Origin: RHKX01 sp963743875
GTDB lineage: Bacteria; Actinomycetota; Thermoleophilia; Solirubrobacterales; 70-9
DNA length: 64,000 bases
NCBI GenBank assembly: GCA_963743875.1
Contig: CAVURM010000005.1
Coordinates: 248,001 to 312,000 of the forward strand
Direction: 5' to 3'
Part shown: piece by piece, positions 32,286 through 41,350 of the stretch
Numbering within the stretch: the stretch's first letter is position 1
Layout of the letters: every line of letters begins with the position of its first letter
Program-made: the position numbers and the translations under genes
The notes under the pieces: generated by a model
Databases searched by the model: none
Seen by the model: the letters and a program-made list of their open reading frames with translations, nothing else
Told to the model about the DNA's origin: nothing

Positions 32286-33611
32286 ATGACGCTGCTCGCC
32301 CTCGTCGGGTTGTTCGTGCTGATCTTGATCAACGGGATGTTCGTCGCGGCGGAGTTCGCGTTGGTCCGCGCCAAGCGCTCGCGACTCGAGGTTGCCATCG
32401 CAGAGGGTGAGCGTGGGTCGGTTCGCGCCCTCGAGCAGCTGGACGGGATCGATCGCTACCTGGCCGCGTGCCAGGTCGGGATCACGATGGCCTCGATCGG
32501 GATCGGGTTTCTCGGTGAACCGGCTCTCGCCAGTCTGATCGAGCCCGCCTTGGACGGGGTCGTCTCCCACGGCGTCGCGACCGCACTCGCGTTCATCCTC
32601 GCGTTCACGATCGCCACCTCCCTCCACATCACCGTCGGCGAACAGGTGCCGAAGATAGTGGCGATCAATCGCCCGGAGGGGACCGCACGCCGGCTGTCGG
32701 GACCCGTCTACGCATTCAGGGTCGCAACGTTGCCCTTCACCTCCACCCTGAACGTGATCTCCAACTGGATGGTGCGGCTCTTCGGCGTCGACCCGGGCGG
32801 AATCGAGGAGCATCACAACGCCGAGGACCTGAAGGCGATCATCGCCCAGTCCCGCTCCGGCGGCGATCTCGAGGCCAGCGAGGCGGGCATGCTCGGGGGT
32901 GTCTTCCATCTCCACGAACAGGAGGCCCGCGAGGTCATGACCCCGATCCCCGCGGTGATCACGGTCGACTCCTCCGACACGGTCGAGGACGCGCTGCGGC
33001 GCTGCGTCGCGAGCGGCCACACCCGTCTCGTCGTGATCGAGGACGACAATCCCGACCGGGTCCGTGGGATCGTCCACAACAACTCGCTCGTGCGTCTGCT
33101 GATGAGTGCCGGGCCGGATACATCGATCGAATCCGCGGTCCGGGACGCCCCGATCATCCCCGAGACCAAGCCACTCGACGATCTGCTCGCCGAGCTACAA
33201 CGTCAGCGCAGCTCGATCGCCATCGTCGTCGACGAGTACGGGCGGACGGTGGGGATCGCGGCGGTCGAGGACATTCTCGAGGAGGTGGTCGGTGAGATCG
33301 AGGATGAGACCGACCCCCGGGGCGAGGAGCTCCGCAAGCTGGCCGACGGCGATTGGTACGTGCGTGGCCACGTCTCACTCGGCGACCTCGAGGACGCCAG
33401 GATCAAGCTTCCAGTCGACACCGACGCCTATAACTCGATCGGCGGCTACGTCTTCAACGAGCTCGGCCGCCTGCCGAAACGCGGCGACGCGATCCGCGCC
33501 GACGGCTACACGATCCGGGTCGAGTCGGTTCGCGACAACCGGATCGTCGCCCTCCGGATCCACCCCGAGGACGACGTGGACCCGAGGGCCGGGTCCGGCT
33601 CGAACGACTGA
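32286..33611 (+). CDS. CNNM/CorC-type membrane protein with CBS pair
   Basis: 441 residues, ATG 32286. The DUF21/CNNM transmembrane domain (~1-190) has NGMFVAAEFALVRAKRSRLE, ITMASIGIGFLGEPAL and TSLHITVGEQVPKIVAI (the EQxPK signature). Two CBS motifs follow (VMTPIPAVITVDSSDTVEDA and APIIPETKPLDDLLAEL) and then a CorC_HlyC domain (VDEYGRTVGIAAVEDILEEV, GEIEDE). Family members act in Mg2+/Co2+ transport, often called hemolysin C-like. Inner membrane. Divergent from the decarboxylase operon; ends 10 bp from the next, convergent gene. Confidence 0.94.
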   Translation: MTLLALVGLFVLILINGMFVAAEFALVRAKRSRLEVAIAEGERGSVRALEQLDGIDRYLAACQVGITMASIGIGFLGEPALASLIEPALDGVVSHGVATALAFILAFTIATSLHITVGEQVPKIVAINRPEGTARRLSGPVYAFRVATLPFTSTLNVISNWMVRLFGVDPGGIEEHHNAEDLKAIIAQSRSGGDLEASEAGMLGGVFHLHEQEAREVMTPIPAVITVDSSDTVEDALRRCVASGHTRLVVIEDDNPDRVRGIVHNNSLVRLLMSAGPDTSIESAVRDAPIIPETKPLDDLLAELQRQRSSIAIVVDEYGRTVGIAAVEDILEEVVGEIEDETDPRGEELRKLADGDWYVRGHVSLGDLEDARIKLPVDTDAYNSIGGYVFNELGRLPKRGDAIRADGYTIRVESVRDNRIVALRIHPEDDVDPRAGSGSND

Positions 33612-33621
33612 CGCCCGCGAC

Positions 33622-34455
33622 TCAGTAGTCGTAGAAGCCGGAGCCGCTCTTGCGGCCGAGCTTCCCCGCGGCGATCATCTTGCCGAGGTGCGCCGGTGGA
33701 GCGTGGTCGTCCTTGCCGCTCGCTGCGTGGAGCTTCTCCCCGATCGCGACCGCCACGTCGATGCCGACGAAGTCGAGGAGCTGAAGCGGCCCCATCGGCT
33801 GCCCGGCGCCCTTGGCCATGCAGGCGTCCACCTCGATCGGTTCAAGGTCGAGCTCGTCGAGCAGGCGCACCGCGTCGAAGAGAAAGGGAAAGAGGAGGCG
33901 GTTGACGACGAACCCCGCCTCGTCCGGCACCTCGACGATGTGCTTGTGAAGCGCCCGGCAGAAGGAGCGGGCACGGTCGCCGACCCCCGGCGTCAGGCCC
34001 TCCGGCAGGCAGAGCTCGATCAGCTCCATCCGCGGAACCGGATTGAAGACGTGCAGCCCGTAGAAGCGATCGGAGATCCCCGCCCGTGCGCCGAGCTCGG
34101 CGATCCCGAGCGAGGACGTGGTCGTGGCGAGGTCCGCCTCCGGGTGGATCTCGCCGAGCGCGGCGAGCATCGCCGCCTTGGCGTCGACCTCCTCGACGAT
34201 CGCCTCGACGATCAGATCGGCACCGTCGAGGTCGGCCGGACTCGTCGTGATCCGGACCTTGGAGGGATCCCCGCCCTCGACCTTCTTGCAGAGCCTCTCG
34301 ATGCCCTCCTCGGCACGCCAGGCGGAGGTGTCGCTGCGGGCCAGGACGTGGACCTCGCACAGCGCCGACGCCGAGGCCGCCAACCCGAGGGCGATGGCCC
34401 CACTGCCCGCGATCGCCAGGCTCGAGTAGTCGTCGGTCGAGCCCGGCTCGCTCAT
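33622..34455 (-). CDS. 3-hydroxyacyl-CoA dehydrogenase family protein
   Basis: 277 residues, ATG 34455, overlapping the MMPL gene stop by 4 bp. N-terminal Rossmann region (LAIAGSGAIALGLAASASA; GxGxxA variant), then DLIVEAIVEEVDAKAAML, STTSSLGIAELG-like segment, GLHVFNPVPRMELIELC (the catalytic His and HxFNP motif of the family), VEVPDEAGFVVNRLLFPFL and GPLQLLDFVGIDVAVAI, ending SGSGFYDY. Oxidises 3-hydroxyacyl-CoA to 3-ketoacyl-CoA with NAD+ (PaaH/Hbd/FadB2 type). Context with MMPL and the divergent thiolase suggests lipid or fatty-acid metabolism. Confidence 0.9.
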   Translation of the reverse strand: MSEPGSTDDYSSLAIAGSGAIALGLAASASALCEVHVLARSDTSAWRAEEGIERLCKKVEGGDPSKVRITTSPADLDGADLIVEAIVEEVDAKAAMLAALGEIHPEADLATTTSSLGIAELGARAGISDRFYGLHVFNPVPRMELIELCLPEGLTPGVGDRARSFCRALHKHIVEVPDEAGFVVNRLLFPFLFDAVRLLDELDLEPIEVDACMAKGAGQPMGPLQLLDFVGIDVAVAIGEKLHAASGKDDHAPPAHLGKMIAAGKLGRKSGSGFYDY

Positions 34456-36575
34456 CGTTGGTCGGCTTCGGCCGGTTCGCTCTTGGAATCGACCGCGGGT
34501 TCATCGCCCGAATCCTTCGAGAGAGCCGACGGCCACCAGGTCCGGCGGTCGAGGTCGAGCGCTAACGCTGGGACGAGGATCGAGCGAACCAGGAAGGTGT
34601 CGAGCAAGACCCCGAAGGCGACGACGAACCCGAGCTCGGTCAGGAACACGAGCGGGAGCACGGCGAGGGCCGAGAACGTTCCCGCGAGCACGATCCCGGC
34701 CGATGTGATCACCCCGCCGGTCACCGCGAGGCCTCTCAGGACACCCTCGCGGGAACCTCGGCGCTGGGTCTCCTCGCGCACCCGCGCCATCAGGAAGATG
34801 TTGTAGTCGACGCCCAGCGCGACCAGGAAGATGAACGCGAACAGGGGTAGGGACGGGTCGCTGCCGGCGAAGCCGAAGACCACATCGAAGACGATGAAAC
34901 CGACCCCGAGGGCCGCGGCGAACGAGAGGATCACGGTCCCGATCAGCACCAACGGAGCGACGACCGCCCGCAGCAGGATCATCAGGATCAGGAAGACGAC
35001 GGCGAGGGCGACGGGCGGGATCAGCTTCGAATCGTGGGCGGCCGCGACGCGCAGGTCGCGCTCGATCGCGGTCGGCCCGCCGAGCAGCACGTCCTCGCCG
35101 CCGGCCTCTTTGACGGCCTCTCGAATCTTGGGGATCTCTTCGTAGGTGCTCGTCGAGTAGGGGTCATCGGCGAGCGTCACCTGCAGGAGCACGCCCGGGG
35201 GCCCGCGGCCGACGACGATCACCTCGTCGACCGAGTCGAGTTCGGCAAGCGCCTGCTCGACCGCCGGCACCGACGCCGCGTCGGGAACGATCACGTTGGC
35301 CGGCGCGCTGGCGCCGGCCGGGAACGATTCGGCGACCAGTTCCTGCCCCCGAACCGATTCGACGTCGCCGCGGAAGCTGCTGGTCTGAGTCAGGCCGGTG
35401 TCGGCATTGAGCCAGCCGAGGGTCATCAGCAGGAGAACGGCGGTGGCTCCGATCCAGACCCGGCGAGGGCCGCGGCCGATCCACTCCCCGATCCGGCGCC
35501 AGGCGCCGTGGGTCTCGTCGGCGGCCTCGTCGCCGACGTGGGGGATGAAGGGCCAGAAGGCCCAGCGCCCCGCGATCACGAGGATCGCCGGGAGCAGGGT
35601 CAGCATCGAGACCATGGCGATGGCGATGCCGGTGGCGCCGATCGGGCCGAGCCCGGCGGTGCCCTCGACGTCGGCCAGCATCAGGCAGAGCAGTGCAGCG
35701 ATCACGGTCAGGCCGGAGGCGAGGATCGCGGGGCCGGCGCGTCGGAGCGCCTCGCTCATCGCCTCGTGTCTGTCGTCGTGGAGGCGCAGCTCCTCGCGAT
35801 AGCGAGCGACCAGTAACAGCGCATAGTCGGTGCCGGCGCCGAAAACGAGTACCGGCAGGATCCCCGCCGATTGACCGTTGACGGTGACTCCGAGCTCGGT
35901 GAGTCCGAACCCGATCCCGCGGGTGGCAAGTTCGGCCATACCGACGGCGAACAGCGGGAAGAACCAGAAGATCGGGCTGCGGTAGACGATCAGCAGCAGC
36001 AGGAAGACGATGCCGGCGGTCGCCAGCAGCAGGGTCCCGTTGATCGAGTCGAAGACGTCGATCGCGTCGGCCGAGAGGCCGGCGCCTCCCGTGATGGCCG
36101 TCTCGACACCGGGCTGAGCGCTGCTTTCGACCTGTGCCGAAGCCTGATCGACCGCGGTCGTGATCGTCTCGCCCTCGCCGTTCGCTCTGATCTGGGCCTC
36201 CAGCAGCGCGGCGGCGCCATCTTCGGAGGGGATCGGCTTCGAGTAGGGGCTGGTGCGCGGGGGGAGGTCGGAGTTCAGAGCCTCGCGGTCACCTTCGATC
36301 CGAGCCAGGTCGGCCGCGTTCAGGCTGCCGTCCTCGCGCTTGTAGACGATGATCAGGGGGAGCAGTTCGTCGCCCTGGATCTCCTCGGTTGCGGCCAGAG
36401 CCTTCGTCGACTCGGCGTTGCCCGGCAGGAACGATGAGGACTCGTTGCTCTGCGCCTCGTCGAACTTCGTCGGCAGATCGGCGCCGATGATCGCGGCGGT
36501 GCCCACCAGCCAGATGGCGAGAACCACCCACTTGAGACCACGGCGGGCGGGGAGTGTCAGCACGGTCCTTCTCAC
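34452..36575 (-). CDS. MMPL-family RND transporter
   Basis: 707 residues, GTG 36575. Two repeats, each with one helix, a large extracytoplasmic porter loop and five helices. The proton-relay helices carry GAGTDYALLLVARYREEL (first half) and GVDYNIFLMARVREETQR (second half), the diagnostic motifs of the MmpL branch. The cytosolic tail is short and acidic. Exports lipids, glycolipids or other hydrophobic molecules using the proton gradient. The ATGA overlap with a hydroxyacyl-CoA dehydrogenase gene points to a lipid cargo. Confidence 0.93.
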   Translation of the reverse strand: MRRTVLTLPARRGLKWVVLAIWLVGTAAIIGADLPTKFDEAQSNESSSFLPGNAESTKALAATEEIQGDELLPLIIVYKREDGSLNAADLARIEGDREALNSDLPPRTSPYSKPIPSEDGAAALLEAQIRANGEGETITTAVDQASAQVESSAQPGVETAITGGAGLSADAIDVFDSINGTLLLATAGIVFLLLLIVYRSPIFWFFPLFAVGMAELATRGIGFGLTELGVTVNGQSAGILPVLVFGAGTDYALLLVARYREELRLHDDRHEAMSEALRRAGPAILASGLTVIAALLCLMLADVEGTAGLGPIGATGIAIAMVSMLTLLPAILVIAGRWAFWPFIPHVGDEAADETHGAWRRIGEWIGRGPRRVWIGATAVLLLMTLGWLNADTGLTQTSSFRGDVESVRGQELVAESFPAGASAPANVIVPDAASVPAVEQALAELDSVDEVIVVGRGPPGVLLQVTLADDPYSTSTYEEIPKIREAVKEAGGEDVLLGGPTAIERDLRVAAAHDSKLIPPVALAVVFLILMILLRAVVAPLVLIGTVILSFAAALGVGFIVFDVVFGFAGSDPSLPLFAFIFLVALGVDYNIFLMARVREETQRRGSREGVLRGLAVTGGVITSAGIVLAGTFSALAVLPLVFLTELGFVVAFGVLLDTFLVRSILVPALALDLDRRTWWPSALSKDSGDEPAVDSKSEPAEADQR

Positions 36576-36681
36576 GCGGCGGCCGAGTCTGCCATAGCTG
36601 GGCGCGGGTCGGCAGGCGCAGGGGCGGCTGGGTTGATCGTCTAACGTCCGCCCCGGCTCCCCCCGCGAGAAAGGCTAGGCG

Positions 36682-37860
36682 ATGGCAGAAGGAACATTCG
36701 GTGGACGAGAGGTAGTGATCGTCGAGGCGGCCCGGTTGCCGGTCGGTCGCGGTCACGAGGAGAAGGGCTACTACAAGGGCACCCATCCATCCACGCTTCT
36801 GGCCACGGTCTACTCGGAGCTGATGAACCGCTCGGGCGTCGAACCATCCGAGGTCGGCGACGTGATCTGCGGATGCGTGCAGCAGTTCGGCGAGCAGGCT
36901 TTCAACATCGGTCGCAACGCCTGGCTGGAGGCCGGCCTGCCGATCGAGGTGCCGGCGACCACGGTCGATCGTCAGTGCGGCTCCGCCCAGCAGGGGATCA
37001 ACTTCGCCGCCGCCCTGATCGCCTCCGGCGTCCACGACGTCGCGATCGGCGGGGGCGTTGAGCACATGGGCCACATCTCCTTCGCCGACGGCATGCAGGT
37101 CCAGCAGGAGCATGGCTTCGCCTTCTCGCCTCAGCTGATGGAACGCTTCGACCTGGTCAACCAGGGTCTCTCCGCCGAGATGATTGCCGAGAAGTGGGAG
37201 ATCCCCCGCTCGGAGCTCGACGAGATCGGCGTCCGCTCCCACGGGTTGGCCGCCCGCGCGACCGAGGAGGGTCGCTTCGAGCGCGAGATCATCCCCTTCG
37301 CGGTCAACGGCGACACCTTCGTCACCGATCAGGGCATTCGGCCGGGAACCGACCTGGAGACCCTGAGCAAGCTCAAGCCGGCCTTCAAGGAGGACGGCAA
37401 GATCACCGCCGGCAACAGCTCCCAGGTCTCAGACGGTGCCGCGGCGCTGCTGCTGATGGCCGCGGACAAGGCTGCCGAGCTCGGCATCGAGCCGCGGGCC
37501 AAGGTCATCGATCAGACCACGGTCGGAGTTGATCCGGTGATGATGCTCACCGGGCCGATCCCCGCCACCAGGAAGATCCTGGCGCGCAACGGGATGAAGA
37601 TCGACGACATCGACCTCTTCGAGGTCAATGAGGCATTCGCCTCGGTCCTGGCCGCCTGGTACCGAGAACTGGAACCCGACATGGATCGGGTCAACGTCAA
37701 CGGCGGCGCGATTGCGCTCGGCCACCCGCTTGGCTCGACCGGAGCCCGGCTGACCACGACGCTTCTCCACGAGCTCGAACGCTCCGACAAGGAGATCGGG
37801 TTGGTGACCATGTGCTGTGGCGGCGGCCTCGGGACCGGGACGCTGATTCAGCGGGTCTAG
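36682..37860 (+). CDS. Thiolase (acetyl-CoA C-acyltransferase)
   Basis: 392 residues, ATG 36682. All thiolase signatures are present: nucleophile Cys99 in VDRQCGSAQQGINFA, NEAFASVLAAW, His in NGGAIALGHPLGSTGAR and second Cys in TMCCGGGLGTGT. Carries out thiolytic cleavage or condensation of acyl-CoAs in beta-oxidation or its reverse. It has its own promoter region, divergent from the MMPL-dehydrogenase pair, and together they form a lipid module. A hairpin CAGGGC-gga-GCCCTG (37889-37903) follows as probable terminator. Confidence 0.95.
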   Translation: MAEGTFGGREVVIVEAARLPVGRGHEEKGYYKGTHPSTLLATVYSELMNRSGVEPSEVGDVICGCVQQFGEQAFNIGRNAWLEAGLPIEVPATTVDRQCGSAQQGINFAAALIASGVHDVAIGGGVEHMGHISFADGMQVQQEHGFAFSPQLMERFDLVNQGLSAEMIAEKWEIPRSELDEIGVRSHGLAARATEEGRFEREIIPFAVNGDTFVTDQGIRPGTDLETLSKLKPAFKEDGKITAGNSSQVSDGAAALLLMAADKAAELGIEPRAKVIDQTTVGVDPVMMLTGPIPATRKILARNGMKIDDIDLFEVNEAFASVLAAWYRELEPDMDRVNVNGGAIALGHPLGSTGARLTTTLLHELERSDKEIGLVTMCCGGGLGTGTLIQRV

Positions 37861-37888
37861 TTTCTCCGGGCCTTGACGCGCAGCCGGG

Positions 37889-37903
37889 CAGGGCGGAGCC
37901 CTG
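37889..37903. terminator. Short GC hairpin between convergent genes
   Basis: CAGGGC-GGA-GCCCTG, 29 bp after the thiolase stop and 24 bp before the end of the small minus-strand gene at 37927. No T-tail, so efficiency is doubtful. Confidence 0.4.
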
Positions 37904-37926
37904 CGAGTCGCGCAGTTATCAGTCAG

Positions 37927-38193
37927 CTACGGGCCCGCCAAGGGATCCGGGCTGCCGGGGCCGGGGCCGCGGGGGTCGCCGGTGTGCTCGGCGAGGTCGT
38001 TCAGGCGAGCGATCTGAATCCGGCCCTCGACGTGGGCGGGATCGTCGGCGGGCAGGCGCTCGATCAGCGCCGCGATCCGGTTTCTGATCTGCAGCGCGAA
38101 GTGGGGCGTCGAGGGACCGGCGAGCGCACGGATGTCGTCCGCCGTCGGCCGGTGGCCGGGATTGCGCAGATCGGATCGCTCAGCCTCGCTCAT
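37927..38193 (-). CDS. Small conserved-looking hypothetical protein
   Basis: 88 residues, ATG 38193. Contains RPTADDIRALAGPSTPHFAL, QIRNRIAALIERLPADDPAH and a helix EGRIQIARLNDLAEHTGD. The amphipathic pattern and residue use look like a genuine protein, and I have a general memory of similar short proteins in Thermoleophilia, but I cannot name a family. No signal peptide or membrane helix. It lies between the thiolase and the cell-wall-binding-repeat gene, in the same direction as the latter. Confidence 0.6.
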   Translation of the reverse strand: MSEAERSDLRNPGHRPTADDIRALAGPSTPHFALQIRNRIAALIERLPADDPAHVEGRIQIARLNDLAEHTGDPRGPGPGSPDPLAGP

Positions 38194-38238
38194 CTCTCCG
38201 GGAGCCTATCTCGGCCCACAACTGGACAGATCGCTCGT

Positions 38239-39657
38239 CTACGGGTTCTTGCCGCCGCCGCCGCTCGTGCCGGAGCCGGCGCCATCCGGAGTCGTGGTCG
38301 ACGACGATCCGCCGAGGTCTTCGAGGTCGCCGAGGTCGACTCCGGGCGGAACGTTCTCACCGCCGGTCTCGGGCAGGGCGATGTCGGGCGGCAGCTTGGC
38401 CGAACTCACCGGAGCCAGCTTGGTCAGTTGGTCGACCTGGGCCTGGAAGGGAACCGAGATCGCCTCGGTGTTGCCGATGATCCAGACGCGGTTGAACACG
38501 GCCCGGGTCGGGTCGGCTTCGAAGCCGGGCTGCGTGTCGCTGAGGAAGCTCTGCAGGGCCGGCGGCACGGTCGCCGGGTCGTCTGTGAGCAGCAGCGGTC
38601 CCGGGCTACCGCCGGTGCTCGCCAGCGGAGCCGCCGCGGCCGCGTCGAGGGGCCTGTCGATGGTGGCGATCACGAATCCGTGCCCAGGGTCGTTGATGTT
38701 CCAGCCGAAGTCGCCACTGGTGAACTTCGCGAACTCGATCGCGTTCTCGACCGGATCCTCGGCGCCGACACGGGTTGCGTCGCCGAGGTCCTTGAGCGCC
38801 GCGTTCGAGATTGCCGACTCCGGTCCCAGAACGTAGACGGGAGTGTCTGGGTGCCGTTTGATCACCGCCATCGTTCCCGCGGGAACGTCGTCACCATCGG
38901 CGAACAGCAGCGGGTCGCCCGATCGAGCTGCCCACGCGGCGCCCGGCATCGCGAGCCCGGCGTCACTCGAGCTGACGACGAGCAGGTGGGCGGGATCCTC
39001 GACCCCCGTCACCTTCGCCCGTTCGATATCGACCTGGTTGGCCACGTCGGCCGGATCGGTGTCGTCGAAGGTGGTCGTCTTCAGGTCGTCGGGCACGGCC
39101 ACCCCGCCGACGACGAAGGCCTGCGTTCCGTCGGCAGCGTCGAGGCCCTCGGGGGAGAGTGCGCTGAGCGCGGATGCGGTCGGTTCGGGCACCTCTTCGC
39201 CGCTGAGCAGCACGGGAGTGGAGATCGGGTCGGCGGTCAGCGGCGTCGCCGCGAGCGCGAGCTGCCAGGAGTCCGCCGGGACGATCGTCGCCGCCGCGGT
39301 CGAACCGAACCCCCCCTGGGTTGGATAGGTCGCGAGCGCCACTGAGGCGGCGTCGGCGGTGGGGTCAACGCCTCCCACCCTGGTCGTGTTGCGGGTCGCG
39401 AACTCTGGGAAGCCGCCGGCCTCGGCGGCGCTCGGGGGCTGGGCGGGATCGATGACCACCGAGGTCGGGGCGGGTGCCTCGTCGTCCGCCCCCGCATCGT
39501 CGAATACGAGGTAGCCGACTCCGAAGCCGATCCCCGCCACCGCCAACAGCGCGATCACTGCGGCTATCCGTCGAGCGCCGTCCGACCACAGGGAGGGTGG
39601 TAGGGGCGAAGGCAGCGACGACCGCGAAGGAATCCTGGGCCGAGGTAGGGATGGCAT
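38239..39657 (-). CDS. Membrane-anchored protein with cell wall-binding repeat 2 domains
   Basis: 472 residues from ATG 39657; a GTG 21 bp upstream is also possible, and the frame stays open further with a CWACG motif (VSQPVCWACGAIAPLVRK), so the start is uncertain. One membrane helix (IAAVIALLAVAGIGFGVGYL) then an exported part with tandem CWB2-like units: RNTTRVGGVDPTADAASVAL, AFVVGGVAVP, TPVYVLGPESAISNAALKDL and NRVWIIGNTEAISVPFQAQV. CWB2 repeats bind anionic wall polymers in other Gram-positives. A Gly/Ser/Thr-rich C-terminal tail follows. Divergent from an M23 endopeptidase, which supports an envelope role. Confidence 0.85.
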   Translation of the reverse strand: MPSLPRPRIPSRSSLPSPLPPSLWSDGARRIAAVIALLAVAGIGFGVGYLVFDDAGADDEAPAPTSVVIDPAQPPSAAEAGGFPEFATRNTTRVGGVDPTADAASVALATYPTQGGFGSTAAATIVPADSWQLALAATPLTADPISTPVLLSGEEVPEPTASALSALSPEGLDAADGTQAFVVGGVAVPDDLKTTTFDDTDPADVANQVDIERAKVTGVEDPAHLLVVSSSDAGLAMPGAAWAARSGDPLLFADGDDVPAGTMAVIKRHPDTPVYVLGPESAISNAALKDLGDATRVGAEDPVENAIEFAKFTSGDFGWNINDPGHGFVIATIDRPLDAAAAAPLASTGGSPGPLLLTDDPATVPPALQSFLSDTQPGFEADPTRAVFNRVWIIGNTEAISVPFQAQVDQLTKLAPVSSAKLPPDIALPETGGENVPPGVDLGDLEDLGGSSSTTTPDGAGSGTSGGGGKNP

Positions 39658-39952
39658 CCGGCTGGGAGTCTTGCGCACGAGCGGCGCGATCGCGCCGCAG
39701 GCCCAACAAACTGGCTGACTGACCGTCGACCTCGGGTCCTGTCGCGGGTCGGCCGACGGAGGTCCAACGGTCGCTCGTCGAGCCCGCCTAGTGCCCGCTG
39801 GGCCTCCACCAAGCGCTTGACCCTCCACACGTTTGTCGACACCCGCGGCAGGAAGGCTGGGCGGAGGCACAGGAGGGTGTGTGTCGGGGGAGGTGGAATG
39901 AGATCCCGTAACCACTCCCGCTGGGCGCGGTTTCGTCCCGGTGGCAGGAATG

Positions 39953-39967
39953 TACGCACCATGCGTA
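39953..39967. promoter_or_regulatory. Inverted repeat TACGCA-cca-TGCGTA
   Basis: Perfect 6-3-6 palindrome in the 523-bp gap (39658-40180) between two divergent cell-wall genes, flanked by GGCAG and CTGCC that extend it as a cruciform or hairpin. Possible operator for either gene. I see no protein-coding gene in this gap. Confidence 0.3.
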
Positions 39968-40037
39968 TGTAGCTGCCATCGGCGCTTCAGAGCCCCTCGT
40001 TCTCCGATGCCGAAATCCCCTGACGCCCTTGCCGAGC

Positions 40038-40086
40038 GGCGACGCCCAACGGTCCGAGGGAAGCGGAGCATTCCCTCGGGGTCGCC
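40038..40086 (+). promoter_or_regulatory. Structured leader/hairpin upstream of the M23 gene
   Basis: CCGAGGGAA (40054-40062) and TTCCCTCGG (40071-40079) form a perfect 9-bp stem with an 8-nt loop, enclosed by GGCGAC (40038-40043) and GTCGCC (40081-40086). It lies upstream of the best promoter for the M23 gene, so it is either the 3' end of an unrecognised small RNA or a structured DNA/RNA element. It does not match a riboswitch class known to me. Confidence 0.35.
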
Positions 40087-40132
40087 CCATGCAAACGGCG
40101 TTGCAGGATGCCTGAAAACTGTTAAGGAACGC

Positions 40133-40160
40133 TTACAAAGGGTCCCTGCGCTGCTACTGT
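40133..40160 (+). promoter_or_regulatory. Candidate sigma70-type promoter for the M23 gene
   Basis: TTACAA (40133-40138) and TACTGT (40155-40160) with a 16-bp spacer, ending 20 bp before ATG 40181; this would give a very short leader. Confidence 0.35.
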
Positions 40161-40180
40161 GGCGCCTCCTTCGAGTCCCC

Positions 40181-41350
40181 ATGGAAGTGCCCTCTCCCGA
40201 AACTCGCACCGGCCCGTACAGGGGCCTGACGGCCGCCGCCGTCATGATCGCCGCAGTGGTGATGATCTTCGCCGTGGTCGGTCGCGCCCCTGCCGCCGAC
40301 CTCGACAGCAAGCTCGAAGACAAGCAGGCCGAGCTCGACCAGGCCAAGGAGAAGAAGGGCGTCCTGACGACTGAGATCTCGCGCTACAACGCGCAGATCG
40401 ATCAGCTCACCGGCGAGGTGGCCGCGCTCCGCACCCGCGAAGCCGCAGTCCAGGAGGAGCTCGTTCAGGCCGAGGCTGAACTCCAGGCCGAACAGCACAA
40501 TCTGAAGATCCTCCGCGAGCGCCTGGCGCGGACCATCGACGCGCTCGAGGAGCGACTCGTCGACATCTACAAGGCCGACGAGCCGAGCGCGATCTCAGTT
40601 GTCCTCGATGCTGACGGCTACGACGACGCCCTCGGTCGCTACGAGTATCTGCAGCGGATCCAGGATCAGAATGCCGACATCGTCGGCCGCGTCCGCGAGC
40701 TTCGCGACGACACCGCCGACACCGTTGCTCGGGTCAAATCAACCCGCGATGCGATCGCTGCGAAGAAGCTGGAGCTGGTTCAGACCCGGCGGGAACTCCA
40801 GGCCCGCGAGGCGGACCTCGATGCCGCTCGTTCTCGCAGCAAGGAGGCGCTGAGCAGGGTCGACGGCCACGTCGACCATCTCGAGGGCGACCTCAGCGAC
40901 ATCCAGGACAAGATTCAGGCCCAGCTCGCGGCCGCGAGCGGCACGACCGTTCTCCCCGCCGGCCCGATCCAGGGTGGTTCCGCCGGCTTCATCTGGCCGG
41001 TCAACGGTTCGGTCGTCTCACCGTTCGGTATGCGCTGGGGCTCGATGCACGAGGGCGTCGACATCGCCGTACCGGCCGGCACGCCGATCCGCGCCGCCAT
41101 GGACGGGTCGATCGCGTTCACCCAATCGGAGGCGAGCAGCGGCGGCTACGGCAACTACACCTGCATCGACCATGGCGGCGGGCTTGCCAGCTGTTACGCC
41201 CACCAGTCGAGCTTCGCGATCACCTCCGGGTCCGTGCAACAGGGCGACGTGATCGGTTACGTGGGTTGCACCGGCCATTGCTACGGCGACCACCTCCACT
41301 TCGAGGTCCGGATCAACGGTGCAGCGGTCGACCCGATGGGCTACCTCTAG
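40181..41350 (+). CDS. Exported M23 peptidoglycan endopeptidase with long coiled coil (EnvC/NlpD-like)
   Basis: 389 residues, ATG 40181. N-terminal signal or anchor (TAAAVMIAAVVMIFAVVGRAPA), then ~230 residues of coiled coil (LEDKQAELDQAKEKKGVL, VQEELVQAEAELQAEQHNLK and so on), then an LytM/M23 domain: SVVSPFGMRWGSMHEGVDIA (Zn ligands in HxxxD), SCYAHQSSF and GDHLHFEVRINGAAVDPMGY (HxH). All Zn ligands are kept, so it should cleave peptidoglycan cross-links itself. Two Cys close to the active site (CTGHC) are unusual. FtsEX, encoded at 58460-60216, is a possible regulator of this kind of protein. Confidence 0.92.
   Translation: MEVPSPETRTGPYRGLTAAAVMIAAVVMIFAVVGRAPAADLDSKLEDKQAELDQAKEKKGVLTTEISRYNAQIDQLTGEVAALRTREAAVQEELVQAEAELQAEQHNLKILRERLARTIDALEERLVDIYKADEPSAISVVLDADGYDDALGRYEYLQRIQDQNADIVGRVRELRDDTADTVARVKSTRDAIAAKKLELVQTRRELQAREADLDAARSRSKEALSRVDGHVDHLEGDLSDIQDKIQAQLAAASGTTVLPAGPIQGGSAGFIWPVNGSVVSPFGMRWGSMHEGVDIAVPAGTPIRAAMDGSIAFTQSEASSGGYGNYTCIDHGGGLASCYAHQSSFAITSGSVQQGDVIGYVGCTGHCYGDHLHFEVRINGAAVDPMGYL

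Noticed and set aside
33106..34806. 566-residue plus-strand frame spanning the CBS protein end and the dehydrogenase
   Set aside because: Overlaps two well-supported genes in other frames and shows no domain.
39900..40140. c-di-AMP (ydaO-yuaA) riboswitch before the M23 gene
   Set aside because: The gene type would fit, but I do not see the conserved blocks of the aptamer; only generic hairpins are present.
38500..40347. N-terminal extension of the CWB2 protein up to 40347
   Set aside because: The extra ~230 residues are basic, low-complexity and overlap the promoter region of the divergent M23 gene; a start near 39657 fits the membrane anchor better.
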